A DNA stretch of 64,000 bases from Macrotis lagotis (GCF_037893015.1 NC_133661.1:183393128-183457127), one strand, 5' to 3'. Positions 34,894-48,283 are shown, numbered from the stretch's first letter. The notes: a model not told the origin generated them from the letters alone. Program-made: numbers and translations.

Positions 34894-37763
34894 CTAAATT
34901 TTTTAATTTACATTTTTATTTATTTACACATTAATAAAATATTGTTGTTGTAAGAGTAAACATAATCCCCCCCTCCCCCCCACAAAAATGAATAAAAAAA
35001 TTACAAGAAGCAAAGTGAAAGAAAGAGAAATAAAAATGTGTTTCAGTCTGTGTTCCAATGTCATCAGTTCTCTCTCTGGGGTGGATCTCATTCTTTATCA
35101 TAAGTCCATCAGAGAAGTTACTTTCATATTTTTCCACATTTGCTGTTGCTGATTGGCTTTTCCTCCATCCATTTCACCCCATACCATCTATTAAATATTC
35201 TCTCTCCTTTCACTTTGTCCCTCTTCAAAAATGAGCTGTGGGGCATCCAAGGGCACAGCAGATAGAGCACCAGCCCTGGGGCCAGGAGGCCCAAGCCTAC
35301 ATCCTACTTCAGAGACCCAGCAACCACCCAGCCCTGTGGTCCTGGTCAGGCTACCCAATCCCACTACTTTGCAAAAACTAAAAAAGAAAATGTTTTATAT
35401 CTGACTATTCTCTCCCATAAGGTACCCTCTCCTCTATCACCTATTTTCTCCCTCCCCTCCCCCATCTATTTCTCCTATCCCCTTTCTCTCTTTTTTTTTC
35501 TAGATTTCTATACCCTTTTAGGTATGTGTGTTATTTCCTCTCTGAGCCATTTCTGATGAGAATGAAGGCTCTCTCATTTCCTCTCACCTCCCCACTTCCA
35601 TACCATTGCAAAAGCTATTTTTTTGACTCTTTTACATGAGACATCTTAGTCTATTCTGCCTCTCCTTTCACTTTCTCCCAGTACATTTCCTTTTCACCTA
35701 CTGACACCATTTTACAATATATTATGCCTTCAAATTCAGCTCCCTCCTGTGCCTTGTCTATATAAGCTCCTTCTAAAACTCTATTAAATGAAAGGGTTCA
35801 TATGAGTATTATCAGTATCTTCTTCCTATGCAGGAATACATTCAGTTCAACATCATTAAATCCCTCATAATTTAAACTTCTCATCCATCCTCTCTATGCT
35901 TCACCTGAATCCTGTACTTGAAGATCAAACTTTCTGTTCAGCTTTGACTATTTCAACACAAATATTTGAAATTCCCCCATTTCATTGAATGGTCCATCTT
36001 TTAGCCTGGAAGAAGATATTCGGTTTTACTGGGTAGTTAATTCTTGACTGCATTCCAAGTTTATTTCCCTTCAGGAATATTATATTCCAAGCCCTATGTG
36101 CCATTAATGTGGATGCTGTTGAGTCCTTTGTGATCCTGCTGTAGCTCCACAATATTTAAATTGTTTCCTTCTGTCTGTTTGTAATATTTTCTCTTTGACT
36201 TGGGAGTTCTGGAACTTGGCTTTAATTTTCCTGGGGGGTTATTTTTTTGGATCTCTTTCAGGAGGAGATTAGTGGATTCCCTCAATTTCTATTTTATACT
36301 CTGCTTCTGGAGGGCAATTTTCCTGTAGAAATTCTTTAAAAATGAAGTCAAGGCTCTTTTCCTGATCTTGACTTTCAGGTAGCCCAGTAATTTTAAAATT
36401 CTTTCCTGGATCTGTTTTCTAAGTCAGTTGTCTTCTCAATGAGATATTTCATGTTTTCTTCTAGTTTTTCATTCTTTTGGCTTTGTTTTATTGTTTCTCG
36501 ATTCCTTGAGAAGTCATCAGCTTCCTTCAACTCCATTCTACATTTGAAGGAGTTGTTTTCTTCAGAGAGCTTTCTTATCTCCTTTTCAATCCGGCCAATT
36601 CTGCCTTTCAAGGCATTTCTCCTCATTAACTTTTTGGATTGTTTTATCCATTTGACCCCAACTGGTTTGTAACATGCTGTTTTCTTCATCATTTTTTGGA
36701 TCTCTGTGCTAAGCTGCTGACTTGGTTTTCATGTTTTTCCTGCATCTTTCTCATTTCTCCTCCCAATCTTACTTCTATTTCCTTTACTTGATTTTCAAAA
36801 TCTTTTTTGAGCTCTGTCTTAGCCTAAACCCAACTCCTATTTTTCCTGGATGCTTTGCATATAGAAGCTTGAACATGCTCATCTTCTGAGTGTGTGTTTT
36901 GATCCTCTAATGAGAACAAAGTAATTGTCTATGGTCAGGTTCCTTTTTTTCTGTTTACTTATTTCTCCAGTCTGTGTCCTGGTTTTGGGGTGCTTCCCAA
37001 GTTTTTGAGTATTATTGGAACATGTCCACAAGGACCTCAGTTCATTCAAGGTCTTATGAGAGGCTCTGACAGCTCTCCTGGCCTGTGGATGACCACAAAC
37101 ATACCCTTTTTCTCTGGAGCTTTGAGGAGGATTCTTATTGTATGGCAGTGGGGGACCTCAGACTGTGACTAGGGTCTGAATATGGACAAAGTCCCAAAGT
37201 CCTGTCCCAGGTTCAGAGGAGAGACCTCAATAGTCTCCTCCCACTCCCTGACCTTCTGTAGGCTGAGCACCCCGGGAGCAGTTGCAGGGCGGCTCCCTGC
37301 TGGGCAGTTCTGTGAGCCTGCTTCCATTTCCTGGGATCTGGGCTGTAGATGACTGTGGCTGCGCTGAGGGCCAAGTTGGCCTGGGCTTTGTGCTTGCTCT
37401 GGCAGAGTTTCCCCAGTGATATTCTAAGTTGCGCTTGGTGGGTTGACAGGTCAGGAAACTGCTTCTGCTGCCCAGAGCTGGTGTTCCCAGGGACCCAGGG
37501 ACCCAGGGACCCAGGCACCGCAGAATGTTGGAGCTCCTTTGCTCCAGTGATCCTGGCTGTGCTGCCACTCCCTCCAACTCCATGGAACAGAGTCTTCGCA
37601 TGGTCTTCCAAATTACCTTGGGCTAGAGAATTGCCTCACTGGATCTTTCTGTAGGTTCTGTTTCTTGAAAATTTAATTAGAGTCATAATTTTAAGGATTT
37701 TGAAATATTTTGGAGAGAGCTCCTAGGAATGCTTGTTCTCATGTCACCATCTTGGCTCCACCC
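34894..37763 (-). mobile_element. HAL1-like half-LINE: 5' UTR, ORF1 and 3' end, no ORF2
   Basis: The direct repeat taagactca (34885-34893 and 37764-37772) bounds the insertion exactly. On the minus strand it starts tagggtggagccaagatgg, an L1 5' end, then a GC-rich 5' UTR. Next come ORF1 remnants: a coiled coil with NALKGRIGRIEKEIRKLSEE at 36692-36393 ending in LENRSRK, and a C-terminal piece at 36285-36094. A T/C-rich spacer and an AT-rich 3' end follow with no ORF2 between. That is the HAL1 layout. It also holds a SINE (35230-35390). Both frames are broken. Confidence 0.65.
35230..35390 (+). mobile_element. Tail-diverged tRNA SINE within the HAL1-like element
   Basis: 'gcagatagagcaccagccct' and 'ggggccaggaggcccaagc', with a C-rich tail and a final A-run. 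It is more GC-rich than the other SINEs. Confidence 0.65.
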
Positions 37764-37772
37764 TAAGACTCA

Positions 37773-38369
37773 TTATTATATAGGAGGCTTTGAAAGTAGA
37801 TGTTTTGCCTCCCTAAAGAATAAGAATAGTGGGTTGGTGAGGTAAAGAGATTCACTTGTAATACAGAAAGCTATGACAAGTCATAGAATAATCTTTCTTC
37901 TTGCTTTTCTTTTTTTTAAAAAATTCTACAGACACTAAGTTTTTTATGAGATCCTCCTTTTACCAGGGATGAAAGTTGATAGATATCTTTAGACAAATAG
38001 TTTAGCACACAGTGCAATTAGCTCTATTAAATCTCTGTTCTACTTTATATGGTTCTTGCCCTTCTCATAATCTTCATGAGAACCTCTATACCAGTCAACT
38101 TCCCTACCCCCTTTTTTTACCCATTTAATCTTCTAGCTTGTGTCCTTCAGGGCTCTATGTTCCCATTTCTGAAAACTCTCTAGCTCAAGTCACAATGCAG
38201 AATCACTAATAAGGCTCTCTGGGGTTGCTCCATTGTTCCTTCCTCCTAGGCTTACTAAGTTCTGGGGACTTGGGATGGTGACTAGGATACTAGAAGCAGA
38301 GAATTTATGCTTTATCTGGTTTCTAGGACTGCTCAAGTCTGGCTTCCCTAATCAGAGTTTTTTTCTGAG
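37773..38369. other. Unassigned host sequence
   Basis: No recognisable gene or repeat. Confidence 0.45.
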
Positions 38370-38625
38370 TTTGTCAGTCGTTTCCATTTGGAGATACATA
38401 ACAATGACCAGTTTTGTATTTTGGAAAGAGCTTTGCTCTCTTGGAGATAGAGGACTTATTCTGAATCATATCTCTACCACTTGAAAAAACTAAATGACTT
38501 TGGGTAAGTCATTTTGCCTCTCTTTCCCCTTTTATCTATATCCTCATTTGCAATGTATATATAGAGTGAACTTAGATGATCTATAATGACCCTTTTAGTC
38601 CTAATATTCTGTGATTCTGTGAAAG
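38370..38625 (+). repeat. MIR relic
   Basis: 'atgactttgggtaagtcatt' and 'ctaatattctgtgattctgt'. Confidence 0.6.
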
Positions 38626-39869
38626 ACAAATATAAGGTAAATAAGAATCAGTGAGTACAGTAAAGGAAGTACTGGTCTGTTTGAGGATATCTTTTAGAAG
38701 GACCATTTGCATTGATGTCTCTATACTGTTCTCTTATACCCAAAGGTTTTTCAGGAGTTATCTATTTAGAATAACAGTATAAATTAAGGTCATTAGAATC
38801 TACTTTTTCTAGTGTTGATGGGCACTTCATTTTCTCAGTTTTTCATTTCTTTGTGAGAGAAACAAAGACAACTGTCCTCATTTTAGTATAGGAAAACTAG
38901 GAGGTCATAGGAATGAATGGTCCTGAATCTCAGAGAGTAACAGATGAGATCTGTAGAGAATACTTTTGCAATTTCCCCCCCCCCCCCAGATCTTCACCTT
39001 CTTCTTAGCTCTCCCCACCTTTCTGCTTCACCATGATATTGGAAGCTGAATGAATGCTTCACTCACAGAATATTTTTCCATGTCTTTCCCATAATCTAAC
39101 AGCTTGAAGGGAAGAAATAGAATAGATATCTAAAATAAGTTCAATCTGGTCCTGGGGAGTCAAGTACATGGTATTTATTAACTCCAAAGAATGTTCAGAA
39201 CTGCTTCCATTATGATATATGAAATGATGAGCCTTGGAAGTTGACTTATTGACCCAGAATTAATTAATATCATGCTTATTCATCCCTGGTTCACAGAGGA
39301 TGAGTTAAGGTTATAAGGACTGTGAAGTGAAGGGAACTCAGTTAACTGTTTTTTCCCCTGTGCTAAATCTGGCACCTTCTAGTCCCCCTACCTTCTAGTC
39401 CCCTGATCCCTGTTGTAACAGTTTTTATGCATAGTTCCTGAGAGACTGACATTAAGTCCATTAAACTGATTTGTGATCAGCAATTAGGTAGAAAGAGAGA
39501 GAAAGGAATATGTGAAATCAAAGTAGAGAGAACATGAGGACTCTTGAAGTTGAAGAATGGTGATGGAAGCGGAGTCTTCCAACCACTTAAATGCATTGAC
39601 TTTAATACTAAGCATGACTATGTCTGACAAAATATCTACTTTCTATGATTTTTGTGGCAGAAGCCATATCCAAGCACATAAGGGAAATACAGATAGATGA
39701 ACAAGGAGCTGGAAGAGACAGGGATAGGAGTGGGGGGACTTTAGTAAGAAGCTGAATGAAGATGGGAATAGGGCAGAATGAGACACACACCACTGATCTC
39801 CTGACTGTTAAACTGTAAATTCCATATTGCCAAAATAAAAACAAATTTCTTTGGTTACGTTCATTGCAT
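38626..39869. other. Unassigned host sequence
   Basis: No gene seen; a poly-C run lies at 38977-38988. The minus-strand frame at 39608-39844 has no family features. Confidence 0.45.
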
Positions 39870-40110
39870 TTTCATAGTACAAATCTTTGAGGCTTGCAAA
39901 ATACTTTTAATATATCTTGTTTTATACTTGAAACACATTCAGGATGTCGATACTATTATATTTTCATATTACAGTTGGGAAACTGAGGCAGACAAAAATT
40001 AAGCAACTTGCTCAGGATCATACAGCTACAAAGCACCTGAGGCAGAATTTGAACTCAAGGGTTTCTAATTCCAGATCTGATGATTTCTCCACTGTAACTC
40101 TTAACTGCTT
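39870..40110 (+). repeat. MIR relic
   Basis: 'ttgggaaactgaggcagaca' and 'ctcaggatcatacagctaca'. Confidence 0.7.
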
Positions 40111-40607
40111 CATATTCTTTCTTTTTATTCTTTTTTTATTTTTATTAAAGATATTATTTGAGTTTTACAATTTTCCCCCAATCTTGCTTCCCTCCCCGCA
40201 CCCCCCCCCCACAGATAGCACTCCGTCAGTCTTCACTTTGTTTCCATGTTGTACCTTGATGCAAATTGGGTGTGATGAGAGAGAAATCATATCCTTAAAG
40301 AGAACAGAATTCTCACAGGTAACAAGATCAGACAATAAGATATCTGGGTTTTTTTTTTCCAAATTAAAGGGAATAGTCCTTGTACTTTGCTCAAACTCCA
40401 CAGCTCCTTATCTGGATACAGATGGTACTCTCCTTTGCAGACAGCCCAAAATTGTTCCCAATTGTTGCACCGATGGAATGAGCAAGTCCTTCAAGGTTGA
40501 ACATCACTCCCATGTTGCTGTTAGGGTGTACAGTGTTTTTCTGGTTCTGCTCATCTCACTCAGCATCAGTTCATGCAAATCCCTCCAGGTTTCCCTGAAA
40601 CCTGTCC

Positions 40608-43480
40608 CTACTGGTTTCTAATAGAACAATAGTGTTCCATGACATACATATACCACAGTTTGCTAAGCCATTCCCCAATTGAAGGACATTTACTGTATTT
40701 CCAATACTTTGCCACCACAAACAGGGCTGCTATAAATATTTTTGTACAAGTAATGTTTTTACCCCTTTTCCTCATCTCTTTAGGGTATAGACCCAGTAAT
40801 GGTATTGCTGGGTCAAAGGGCATGCACATTTTTATGCCCTTTGGGCATAGTTCCAAATAGCTCTGCAGAAGGGCTGGATGAGTTCACAGCTCCACCAACA
40901 GTGTAATAGTGTCCCAGATTTCCCACATCCCTTCCAACAATGATCATTATCCTTCCTGGTCATACTGGCCAATCTGAGAGGTGTGAGGTGGTACCTCAGA
41001 GAAGCTTTAATTTGCATTTTTGTAATAATTAATGATTTAGAGCATTTTTTCATATGGCTATGGAATTGCCTTTGCATATCCTTTGACCATTTGTCAATTG
41101 GGGAATGGCTTTTTGTTTTAAAAATATGACACAGTTCTCTGTATATTAGAAATGAGTCCTTTGTCGGAATCATTAGTTGTAAAGATTTTTTATTATATTA
41201 GCTCTACCTATCCATGAGCAGCTGATATTTGCCCAGTTATTTAAATCTGAATTAATTTGTCTGAGAAGTGTTTTATAATTGTTTTCAAAAAGATTGTGAG
41301 TCTGTCTTGGCAAATAGACTCCCAAATATTTTACACTGTCTCAGGTTACTTTGAATGGGATTTCTCTTTCTAGCTCTTCCTGCTGTTTCTTGTTAGAGAT
41401 ACATAGAAAAGTTGAGGATTTATAATGGTTTATTTTATAACCTGCAACTTTGCTAAAATTGCTAATTGTTTCCAGTAGTTTTTTAGATGATTTCTTGGGA
41501 TTCTCTAGGTAGACCATCATGTCATCTGCACAGTGAGAGTTTTGTGTCTTCCTTCCCAATTCTAATTCCTTCAATTTCTTTTTCTTCTCTAATTGCTGAT
41601 GCTAACATTTCTAATACAATATTGAATAGTAGTGGTGATAATGGGCACCCTTGTTTCACCCCTGATCTTATTGGGAATGCCTCTAGCCTCTCCCCATTGA
41701 ATATAATGCTTGTTGATGGTTTCAGACAGGTACTGCTAATTATTTTAAGGAACTGTCCATTTATTCCTACACTCTCTAGTGTTTTTAATAGGAATGGATG
41801 CTGTATTTTGTCAAAAGCTTTTTCAGCATCTATTGATAGGATCATATGATTTCTGATAGGTTTGTTACTGATATAATTGAGTATACTGTTTTCCTAATAT
41901 TGAACCAACCCTGCATTCCTGGAATAAATCCTACTTGATCATAATGTATTATCCTAGTGATGACTTGTTGTAGTCATTTTGCTAAGATTTTATTTAGGAT
42001 TTTTGCATCTATATTCATCAGGGAAATAGGTCTATAATTTTCTTTCTCTGTTTTAACTCTTCCTGGTTTAGGTAACAGTACCATATTGCTTTCATAGAAA
42101 GAGTTAGGCAGAGTTCCATCTTTCCCTATTTTTCCAAAGAGTTTATATAGGATTGGAACCAATTGTTCCTTAAATGTTTGGTAGAATTCACTTGTGAATC
42201 CATCAGGCCCTGGAGATTTTTTTTAGGGAGTTCAGTAATGACTTGTTGAATTTCTTTTTCTGAGATAGGCTTGTTTAGGTATTTAATCTCTTCTTCATTT
42301 AACCTGGGCAACTTATATTTTTGTAAATATTCATCCATTTTACTTAGATTATCAAATTTATTGGCATAGAGTTGGGCAAAATAATTTCGAATTATTACTT
42401 TAATTTCCTCCTCATTGGTGGTGAGTTCACCTTTTTCATTTACAATACTAGCAATTTGGTTTTCTTTTTTTTTTAAATCAAATTGACCAGAGGTTTATCA
42501 ATTTTATTGTTTTTTTCATAAAACCAACTTTTGGTTTTATTTATGAATTCAATAGTTTTTTGCTTTTGATTTTATTAATTTCTCCTTTAATTTTTAGAAT
42601 TTCTAATTTGGTATTTGATTGGGGATTTTTGATTTGTTCCTTCTCTAATTTTTTTAGTTGCATGTTTAGTTCATTGAATTCCTCTTTCTCCAATTTATTC
42701 ATATGAGCATTTAGAGATATAATATATCCCCTGAGAGTTGCTTTGAATGAATACCATAGGTTTTGGTATGTTGTTTCATTATTATCATTATCTAGGATAA
42801 AATGGTTAATTCTTTCTATAATTTGTTTTTTGGTCCACTCATTTTTTAAAATGAGATTATTCAGTTTCCAGTTTGCTCTGCGTCTATATCTCCTTGCCCC
42901 AGTATTGCATATGACTTTTATTGCATTGTGATCTGAGAAAGATGTAGTCACTATTTCTGCCTTTCTGCAGTTGATCATTAGGTTTTTATGTCCTAGTACA
43001 TGGTCAATTTTTGTATAAGTTCCATGTACTGCAGAGAAAAAGGTATATTCCTTTCTATCCCCATTCAGTTTCCTCCATAAGTCTACCATATCTAATTTTT
43101 CTAACAATCTATTTACCTCCCTAATTTCTTTCTTGTTTGTTTTATGATTTGATTTATCTAGATCTGATAGTGGGAGTTTGAGGTCTCCCAGTAGTAGAGT
43201 TTGCTGTCTATGTCTTCCTGTAATTCTTTCAGCTACTCCTCTAAGAATTTGGGTACTGTCCCACTGGGTGCATATATATTCAATATTGAAATGACTTTAT
43301 TGTCTTTGGTACCTTTTAGGAGGATAAAGTTTCCTTCCTTATCTCTTTTACCTTTACTCTATATGTATCACTCTGCTTCAAATGAGTTTCTTGTAAACAG
43401 CATATTGTAGGATTCTGGTTTTTAATCCACTCTCTATTTGCTTACATTTTAAGCAAGAGTTCATCCCATTCACATTCAAG
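40608..43480 (-). pseudogene. L1 ORF2 (endonuclease and reverse transcriptase), broken
   Basis: The endonuclease part (43107-42541) contains the SFSDHNAIKV motif and a following basic stretch. RT blocks: [13 protein letters not shown] (42162-41974), [14 protein letters not shown] and [16 protein letters not shown] (41845-41522), then [11 protein letters not shown] in another frame (41574-41341). The shift between them falls at the FADD box, where the catalytic phenylalanine is lost. The C-terminal zinc-knuckle-like region (CGKSGTLLHC) lies at about 40900. Stops and the 0.7-kb deletion make it inactive. Confidence 0.85.
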
Positions 43481-44465
43481 GTTATGATAACTAATTCTTT
43501 ATTGCCCTCTGTGCTATCTTCCCTCTGTTTGTATTTTTCACCCTTGCCCCCCTTTATCCATATTCCCGACTATTTTGTTTCTGAATACCACTCCCTTCAG
43601 TGTGTTTGCCCTCCTATATCACACCCTCCCCTTTCTTTCCCCTTTCCCTTTTTCCCTTTTCCCTTCCCTACCTTTTGTTATTTCCCCTTATTTCCCCCAC
43701 TCCCCTTCCCTTTCTCCATCCTCCTCCCGTTTTCCCCTTTTAATACTTGAAATGTTAGATGTTTTATAAGTTAACTGAGTATGTGTAGGTTGACTTTAAG
43801 CCAAGTCTGATGAGAAGAAGATTCAGGTGTTTCTCCTCTGCTCCCTTCTTCCCCTCTATTGCCATAGGTTTTTTGTACCTCTTAGTGTAATGAGATTTGT
43901 CTCATTCTATCCCCTCCCTTCACTAGTCTCTTTCCTGTCCCCCTTTTTAGGGAGGTAGTGTATTTTTTTAGATCATTCTATGTGGGTCATAGAAAATTTT
44001 GAGTGTATGTCCCTTCTAGTTCAGTATATTCTATTGAACAGTCAAAATTCCTGAGAGTTATTAGAGTCTTTCTCCCAAGTGGGGTTAAAGCCAGTTACAT
44101 CCCATTAGATAGCAGTCTCATGGATAGGTCATGGATGTCCATCATTTCTAGCTAGGTATAGTCTCTCTGTTAGATTTACATTTCTCAGGATTTATGAGAG
44201 TCTCTTCCCCCCCCCCCCCCCATGCTGGGATATAGCCAGTTTCAATTTACTGGATTACATTTTTTTTCCTTTTACCCACCTCCCCTTTTTTACCTTCTCA
44301 TGTGTCTCTTGAACCTCCTGTTTGATATGCAAATTTTCTGTTTAGCTCTGGTCTTTTCATCAGAAATTTTTGGAATTCTTCCATTTCGTTAAATGTCCAT
44401 CTTTTTCCCTGGAAGAGAAGGCTCAGCTTTGCAGGAAAGTAGATTCTTGGCTGCATCCCAAGCTC

Positions 44466-45531
44466 CTATGCTCTATGAAATATCTCGTTACAGGCCCTTC
44501 GATCCCTTAAAGTTGATGCATCCAGGTCCTGTGTGATCCTTACTGTGGCTCCTTGATATTTAAATTGTTTCTTTCTGGCTGCTTGCAGGATTTTCTCTTT
44601 TATCTGATAGTTCTGGAGTTTGGCCACAACATTCCTTGATGTTTTCATTTTAGGATCTTTTCCTGGTGGGGATCGATGGACTCTTTCAATAACTACTTTG
44701 CCCTCCGATTCCATGATATCAGGGAAGTTTTCCATCACTAGATCCTGTTATATTAAGTCCAGGCTTTTTTTCTCTTCAATGTTTTCAGGAAGTCCTATAA
44801 TTTTCAGGTTGCCCCTCCTTGATCTATTCTCGAGGTCAGTGGTTTTGTTGATGAGGTATTTCACATTTGCTTCTATTTTTTCTATTTTTTGATTTTGTTT
44901 AACTGAGTCTTGCTGTCTTGTGGAGTCATTAGTTTCTGTAGACTCCATTATTTTTTGGGGGGTGGAGTTTTCTTCATTAACCTTTTCCAATTGGTCAATT
45001 CTACTTTTGAAAGCGCTTTCCATTTGACCAATTGAGGTTTTGAGAGAATTAATTTCTTTTTGCATTTGCTCATTTGAGGATCTGAGAGAATTATTCTCAT
45101 TTTGTAATTGTCCAATTCTACTTTCTAAGGTTTTGTTTTCTTGTTGCAAGGTATTAATTGTCTCCCCCATATTTTCCAGTTGATTTTTAAACTCCTTCCT
45201 TATTTCTTCAAGGAAGTCTTTCTGTGCTGGAGACCAGATTGTATTCTCCTCAGGTGTTCCAGGTCTCTCTGGGTTGGGGTTTTTCCCTTTCAGGAATTTT
45301 TCTATGGGTCCACCTTCCTGCTGACCCTTCTTCATTATGCTAAGACCTTGAGTTGGGTGGGGCTGATTCACCTGGGCTTGGGATCTCTAAAGGCTTTACT
45401 GGGTGCAGTTTCTCTGGCTGGCCAGTAGGAGGTGCTGGTTGCTTTCTCTGGAGTGTCTGTGACCTTGGTTGTGCGGCCTTCTCCTTTTGCTTGACGAGGG
45501 AATTGGACCTATTGAATTCTTTTGCCTTCAA
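44466..45531 (-). pseudogene. L1 ORF1 (RNA-binding nucleic-acid chaperone), frameshifted
   Basis: The start MKAKEFNRSNSLVKQKEKAA lies at 45531. The main part (45371-44748) has a long heptad coiled coil rich in NSL and Q repeats (QLQNENNSLRSSNEQMQK), which is the trimerisation region. LENRSRRGNLKIIGLPENIE, the RNA-recognition motif entry, follows. The C-terminal domain continues in another frame at 44738-44466 (ILQAARKKQFKYQG). At least two frameshifts, near 45350 and 44740. Confidence 0.85.
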
Positions 45532-46127
45532 TCACTGGTGAGCTTTACCCTGGCCTGAGGTCATTCCTCAGCTGGGCTGGTTCTTTTGCTCACACACCTG
45601 GGACTGAGGCAGAAGTAACTTGCATTTGTTTGAGAAGAGGCCTCAGTGCAATGGAGGTGTGGGCTCAGAGTTTCTCAGACCTGAGGAGCCCAGGGATGGT
45701 GTCCACATCTCTCCTGCACCAGACCTCTCCCTGCAGCCCCTTCCCAAGCTCCAGGGGGACAGCACCAACACCAGCACCTCTGCTTCCCCGCGGACCCAAG
45801 CCCCCTTCATCCAGCCCCACTGCTGATCCAGCAAGTCTGGCTCTCGGGCCCTCAGACTCCTGGTTCCAATTCAGCTGTTGATCTGGCTGATCCCAGGCTG
45901 ATCTTCCCTCGGAGCTCAGACTCACCTGCAGGTACTCAGCCAAGGCTGTTGCGGGAGACAAATCCTGAGCTAGATTTTCCTTTCCTGGCTTTTCTTTCTG
46001 GGTTTCCTGGTTCGGATTTCTTTTAAGAGGTTTGTTTCATGTGTTAGATGGGGAAGAGATCAGGAGACTTTACAACTGTGCCTGTCTTCTCTCCGCCATC
46101 TTGGCCGGAAGACCAGGAAATTAATTT

Positions 46128-46289
46128 ATAAAGTTATTTAGAACTAAGTGATAGGTTATTCTGGAGATGCTTTTATTAAATACCTAGTATATTTTAGGGT
46201 CTTTGCTCAGCACTGGGGTCATGAATGTAAAATTCTCAAGAAACATATGTATTCTACTAAAAATATTTCCATTGGAGATAGAGTCAACT
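46128..46289. other. Right flank of the L1, nothing recognised
   Basis: AT-rich host sequence. Confidence 0.4.
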
Positions 46290-46438
46290 TTTGTCTTTTG
46301 TTTTTTGCAAGGCAATAGGATTAAGTGACTTGCCCAAGGTCACACAGTTAGATAATTATTAAGTGTCTCAGGCTGGATTTGAACTCAACTCTTCTTGACT
46401 CCAGGACTAGTGCTCTATCTAGTGCCACCTAGTTGTCA
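46290..46438 (-). mobile_element. WSINE1-like SINE
   Basis: 'gcaaggcaataggattaagt' through 'tgccacctagttgtcact'. Confidence 0.85.
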
Positions 46439-47189
46439 CTAGAGTCAACTTTCATTTAAGATTTTGGTGACTAGTGAAAGCCTGTTGAGTCATTTGCTCA
46501 AATCCACTCAAACTGAGGGAAGGTTTTAGGGCTGCAGTTAGTTTTCTTCTGCTTGTTGTGCTGCTCCACAATAATACACAACTGAAATCTTTTTGTTTCA
46601 GGTTTTATATTTTTAAGTAGAATGTGTTATTTAGAGATATGTAAAGAGACAGAGGTCCTCTTTTTCATTTTGTCAGAGATATGTTCATATTTATTATGAC
46701 CATACAACAAGCTTATATACTGCAGTGTCTTTACTTGTGCCTGATGATACCAGTACATCTGGGTATTTTGAATTTTGATTCCTGATACTTTACAGGTGAT
46801 ATGTACAAACCCTCCAGTTACTTTAATCTCTATTCCACTTTGCTACACACTCATTTATGCCCAAACATCAAAAAAAAAACCCAGAGTGGAACTAGACTCT
46901 CTCCTTTACCCAAGTACATATGAGATCAATTTCAAGTTGGACTGCCAGAGCAATTTTCTGTAACTACAGGGCTTATTATGTGACTTTCTAATCAGTTTTT
47001 ATAGGGCCTTCCTTTTACATGTAGAATAGATAATAAATTCCCTTGATTAACTTTTAAACCCCCCTACACAACTGAACCTCTTCCACTCTCTCCAGATTCA
47101 ATGGACATTACTACTCCCAGGGCACTTTTGTGATCCAACCAAGCTGACCTCTTTATTTCTCATGCATAATATTTCTTTTATTTCATTCT
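46439..47189. other. Unassigned host sequence
   Basis: No gene seen. Confidence 0.45.
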
Positions 47190-47530
47190 TTTTCATTGCC
47201 TGTCTTATTTTCTAAGGATGATTTCTCTCCTTCCCTCCCTCTCTTAGAATCTCCCTCTTTAAGTTACAACTCAAGTACCATATTCTGAATGAAAATTTCC
47301 TTGACATTCCCAACTGCTGGTATCCTCCTTTCCAAGCTTCCTTCTTGTATTTAACTAATTTGTATGAATTTGTTTTTATGCTACTTATATGTGAACATCT
47401 TGATTCTTCCATTAGAGCATAAACTCTCTGTTAGTAGAGATAGTTTTATTCTTCCTCTTTTTATGCCAGTTATCTAATATAGTGCCTGGACCCTTCCTCA
47501 AAACTTGATTGATTGATCAATTAGTTGATT
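47190..47530 (+). repeat. L2 LINE 3' end
   Basis: 'gagcataaactctctgttag' and 'ttgattgattgatcaatt' match the L2 terminus order seen at 13160-13490, with more decay. Confidence 0.6.
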
Positions 47531-47959
47531 TAATGGAATAAAATGGTATATGAAAATTTAGGGGCAAGTTATTTGTTACTGGTAATTCTGGAATATCAAA
47601 TGGATGCTCTCTTTGCTGTCACCAATTATTAACTGGTAATCCTTCCCTTCCATCCACCACCCCAAAAACAGGACACTTTGGAATCTCCCAGATCTGAGTC
47701 AGATCTTTCAGAGAGTCTTAACTTTATAAAAACTCAGAATGATAATGAGAGCAAGTTGACATCCCATATTAATGCCTTGGGTATAGATTGCATGGAGGTT
47801 CACCCATTGGAAGCACATAAGTAGTGATGTGATATCCCAGACTTATGGGAATAGGAGTAGGAAATTGGAGTGGTTGTGACTCAAACAGGAAATGGAAAGG
47901 GCTATTTGGGTTATATCATCACCTCAGTGTTAAGAAGAAAATGGCTCAGAGTCCAGAGT

Positions 47960-48283
47960 CCAGCATGTTTGAGTTTGTAGGAAATCTGGTTGATGGCAAC
48001 TACAAAATAGAGAGTAGGAAGATAGACTAGAAAATCTGATTTAAAGACAGTAGCAAAAACTCATGCATTTCTTTAAGGAGAAGAGAACATAGTAGAAAAG
48101 AAGAGTTCTACAGATATTCTCTATGTCTTTAAGAAGAGGCTTGAGAAGGAAACCCAGTGGGTACTTGCATACAAAATACCAGTCACTGGTAACATCTTCT
48201 TACATGTTTAACTAATCCGGAATACCCAACACCTTTGAAATTTTCTTTATGAACCTCTTATAGCAGTTTAGAGCAAAGGATGG
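47960..48283 (+). repeat. Duplicon copy C, left part
   Basis: It matches 3120-3430, including 'cctcttatagcagtttagag', and is cut at 48283 by the ERV. It resumes at 56061. Confidence 0.75.

Larger units (their letters stand above)
40121..46114 (-). mobile_element. Nearly full-length L1 with internal ORF2 deletion
   Basis: On the minus strand: 5' end 'cttccggccaagatggcgga' at about 46110, a GC-rich 5' UTR, ORF1 (45531-44466), a long purine-rich spacer (about 44400-43480), ORF2 endonuclease (about 43480-42500), RT (42340-41340), ORF2 C-terminus (41173-40608) and 3' UTR with A-tail at 40121. About 0.7 kb of ORF2 is missing at about 41186, where sequence jumps from the C-terminal region to near the RT thumb. 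A microdeletion disrupts the FADD box at about 41530. No target-site duplication matches across its two ends. Confidence 0.88.

Noticed and set aside
37213-37654. GC-rich open frames over 100 residues on both strands
   Set aside because: They fall in the 5' UTR of the HAL1-like element, with no conserved protein features.
45522-45961. Plus- and minus-strand frames of 60-119 residues
   Set aside because: GC-rich L1 5' UTR; antisense or random frames.
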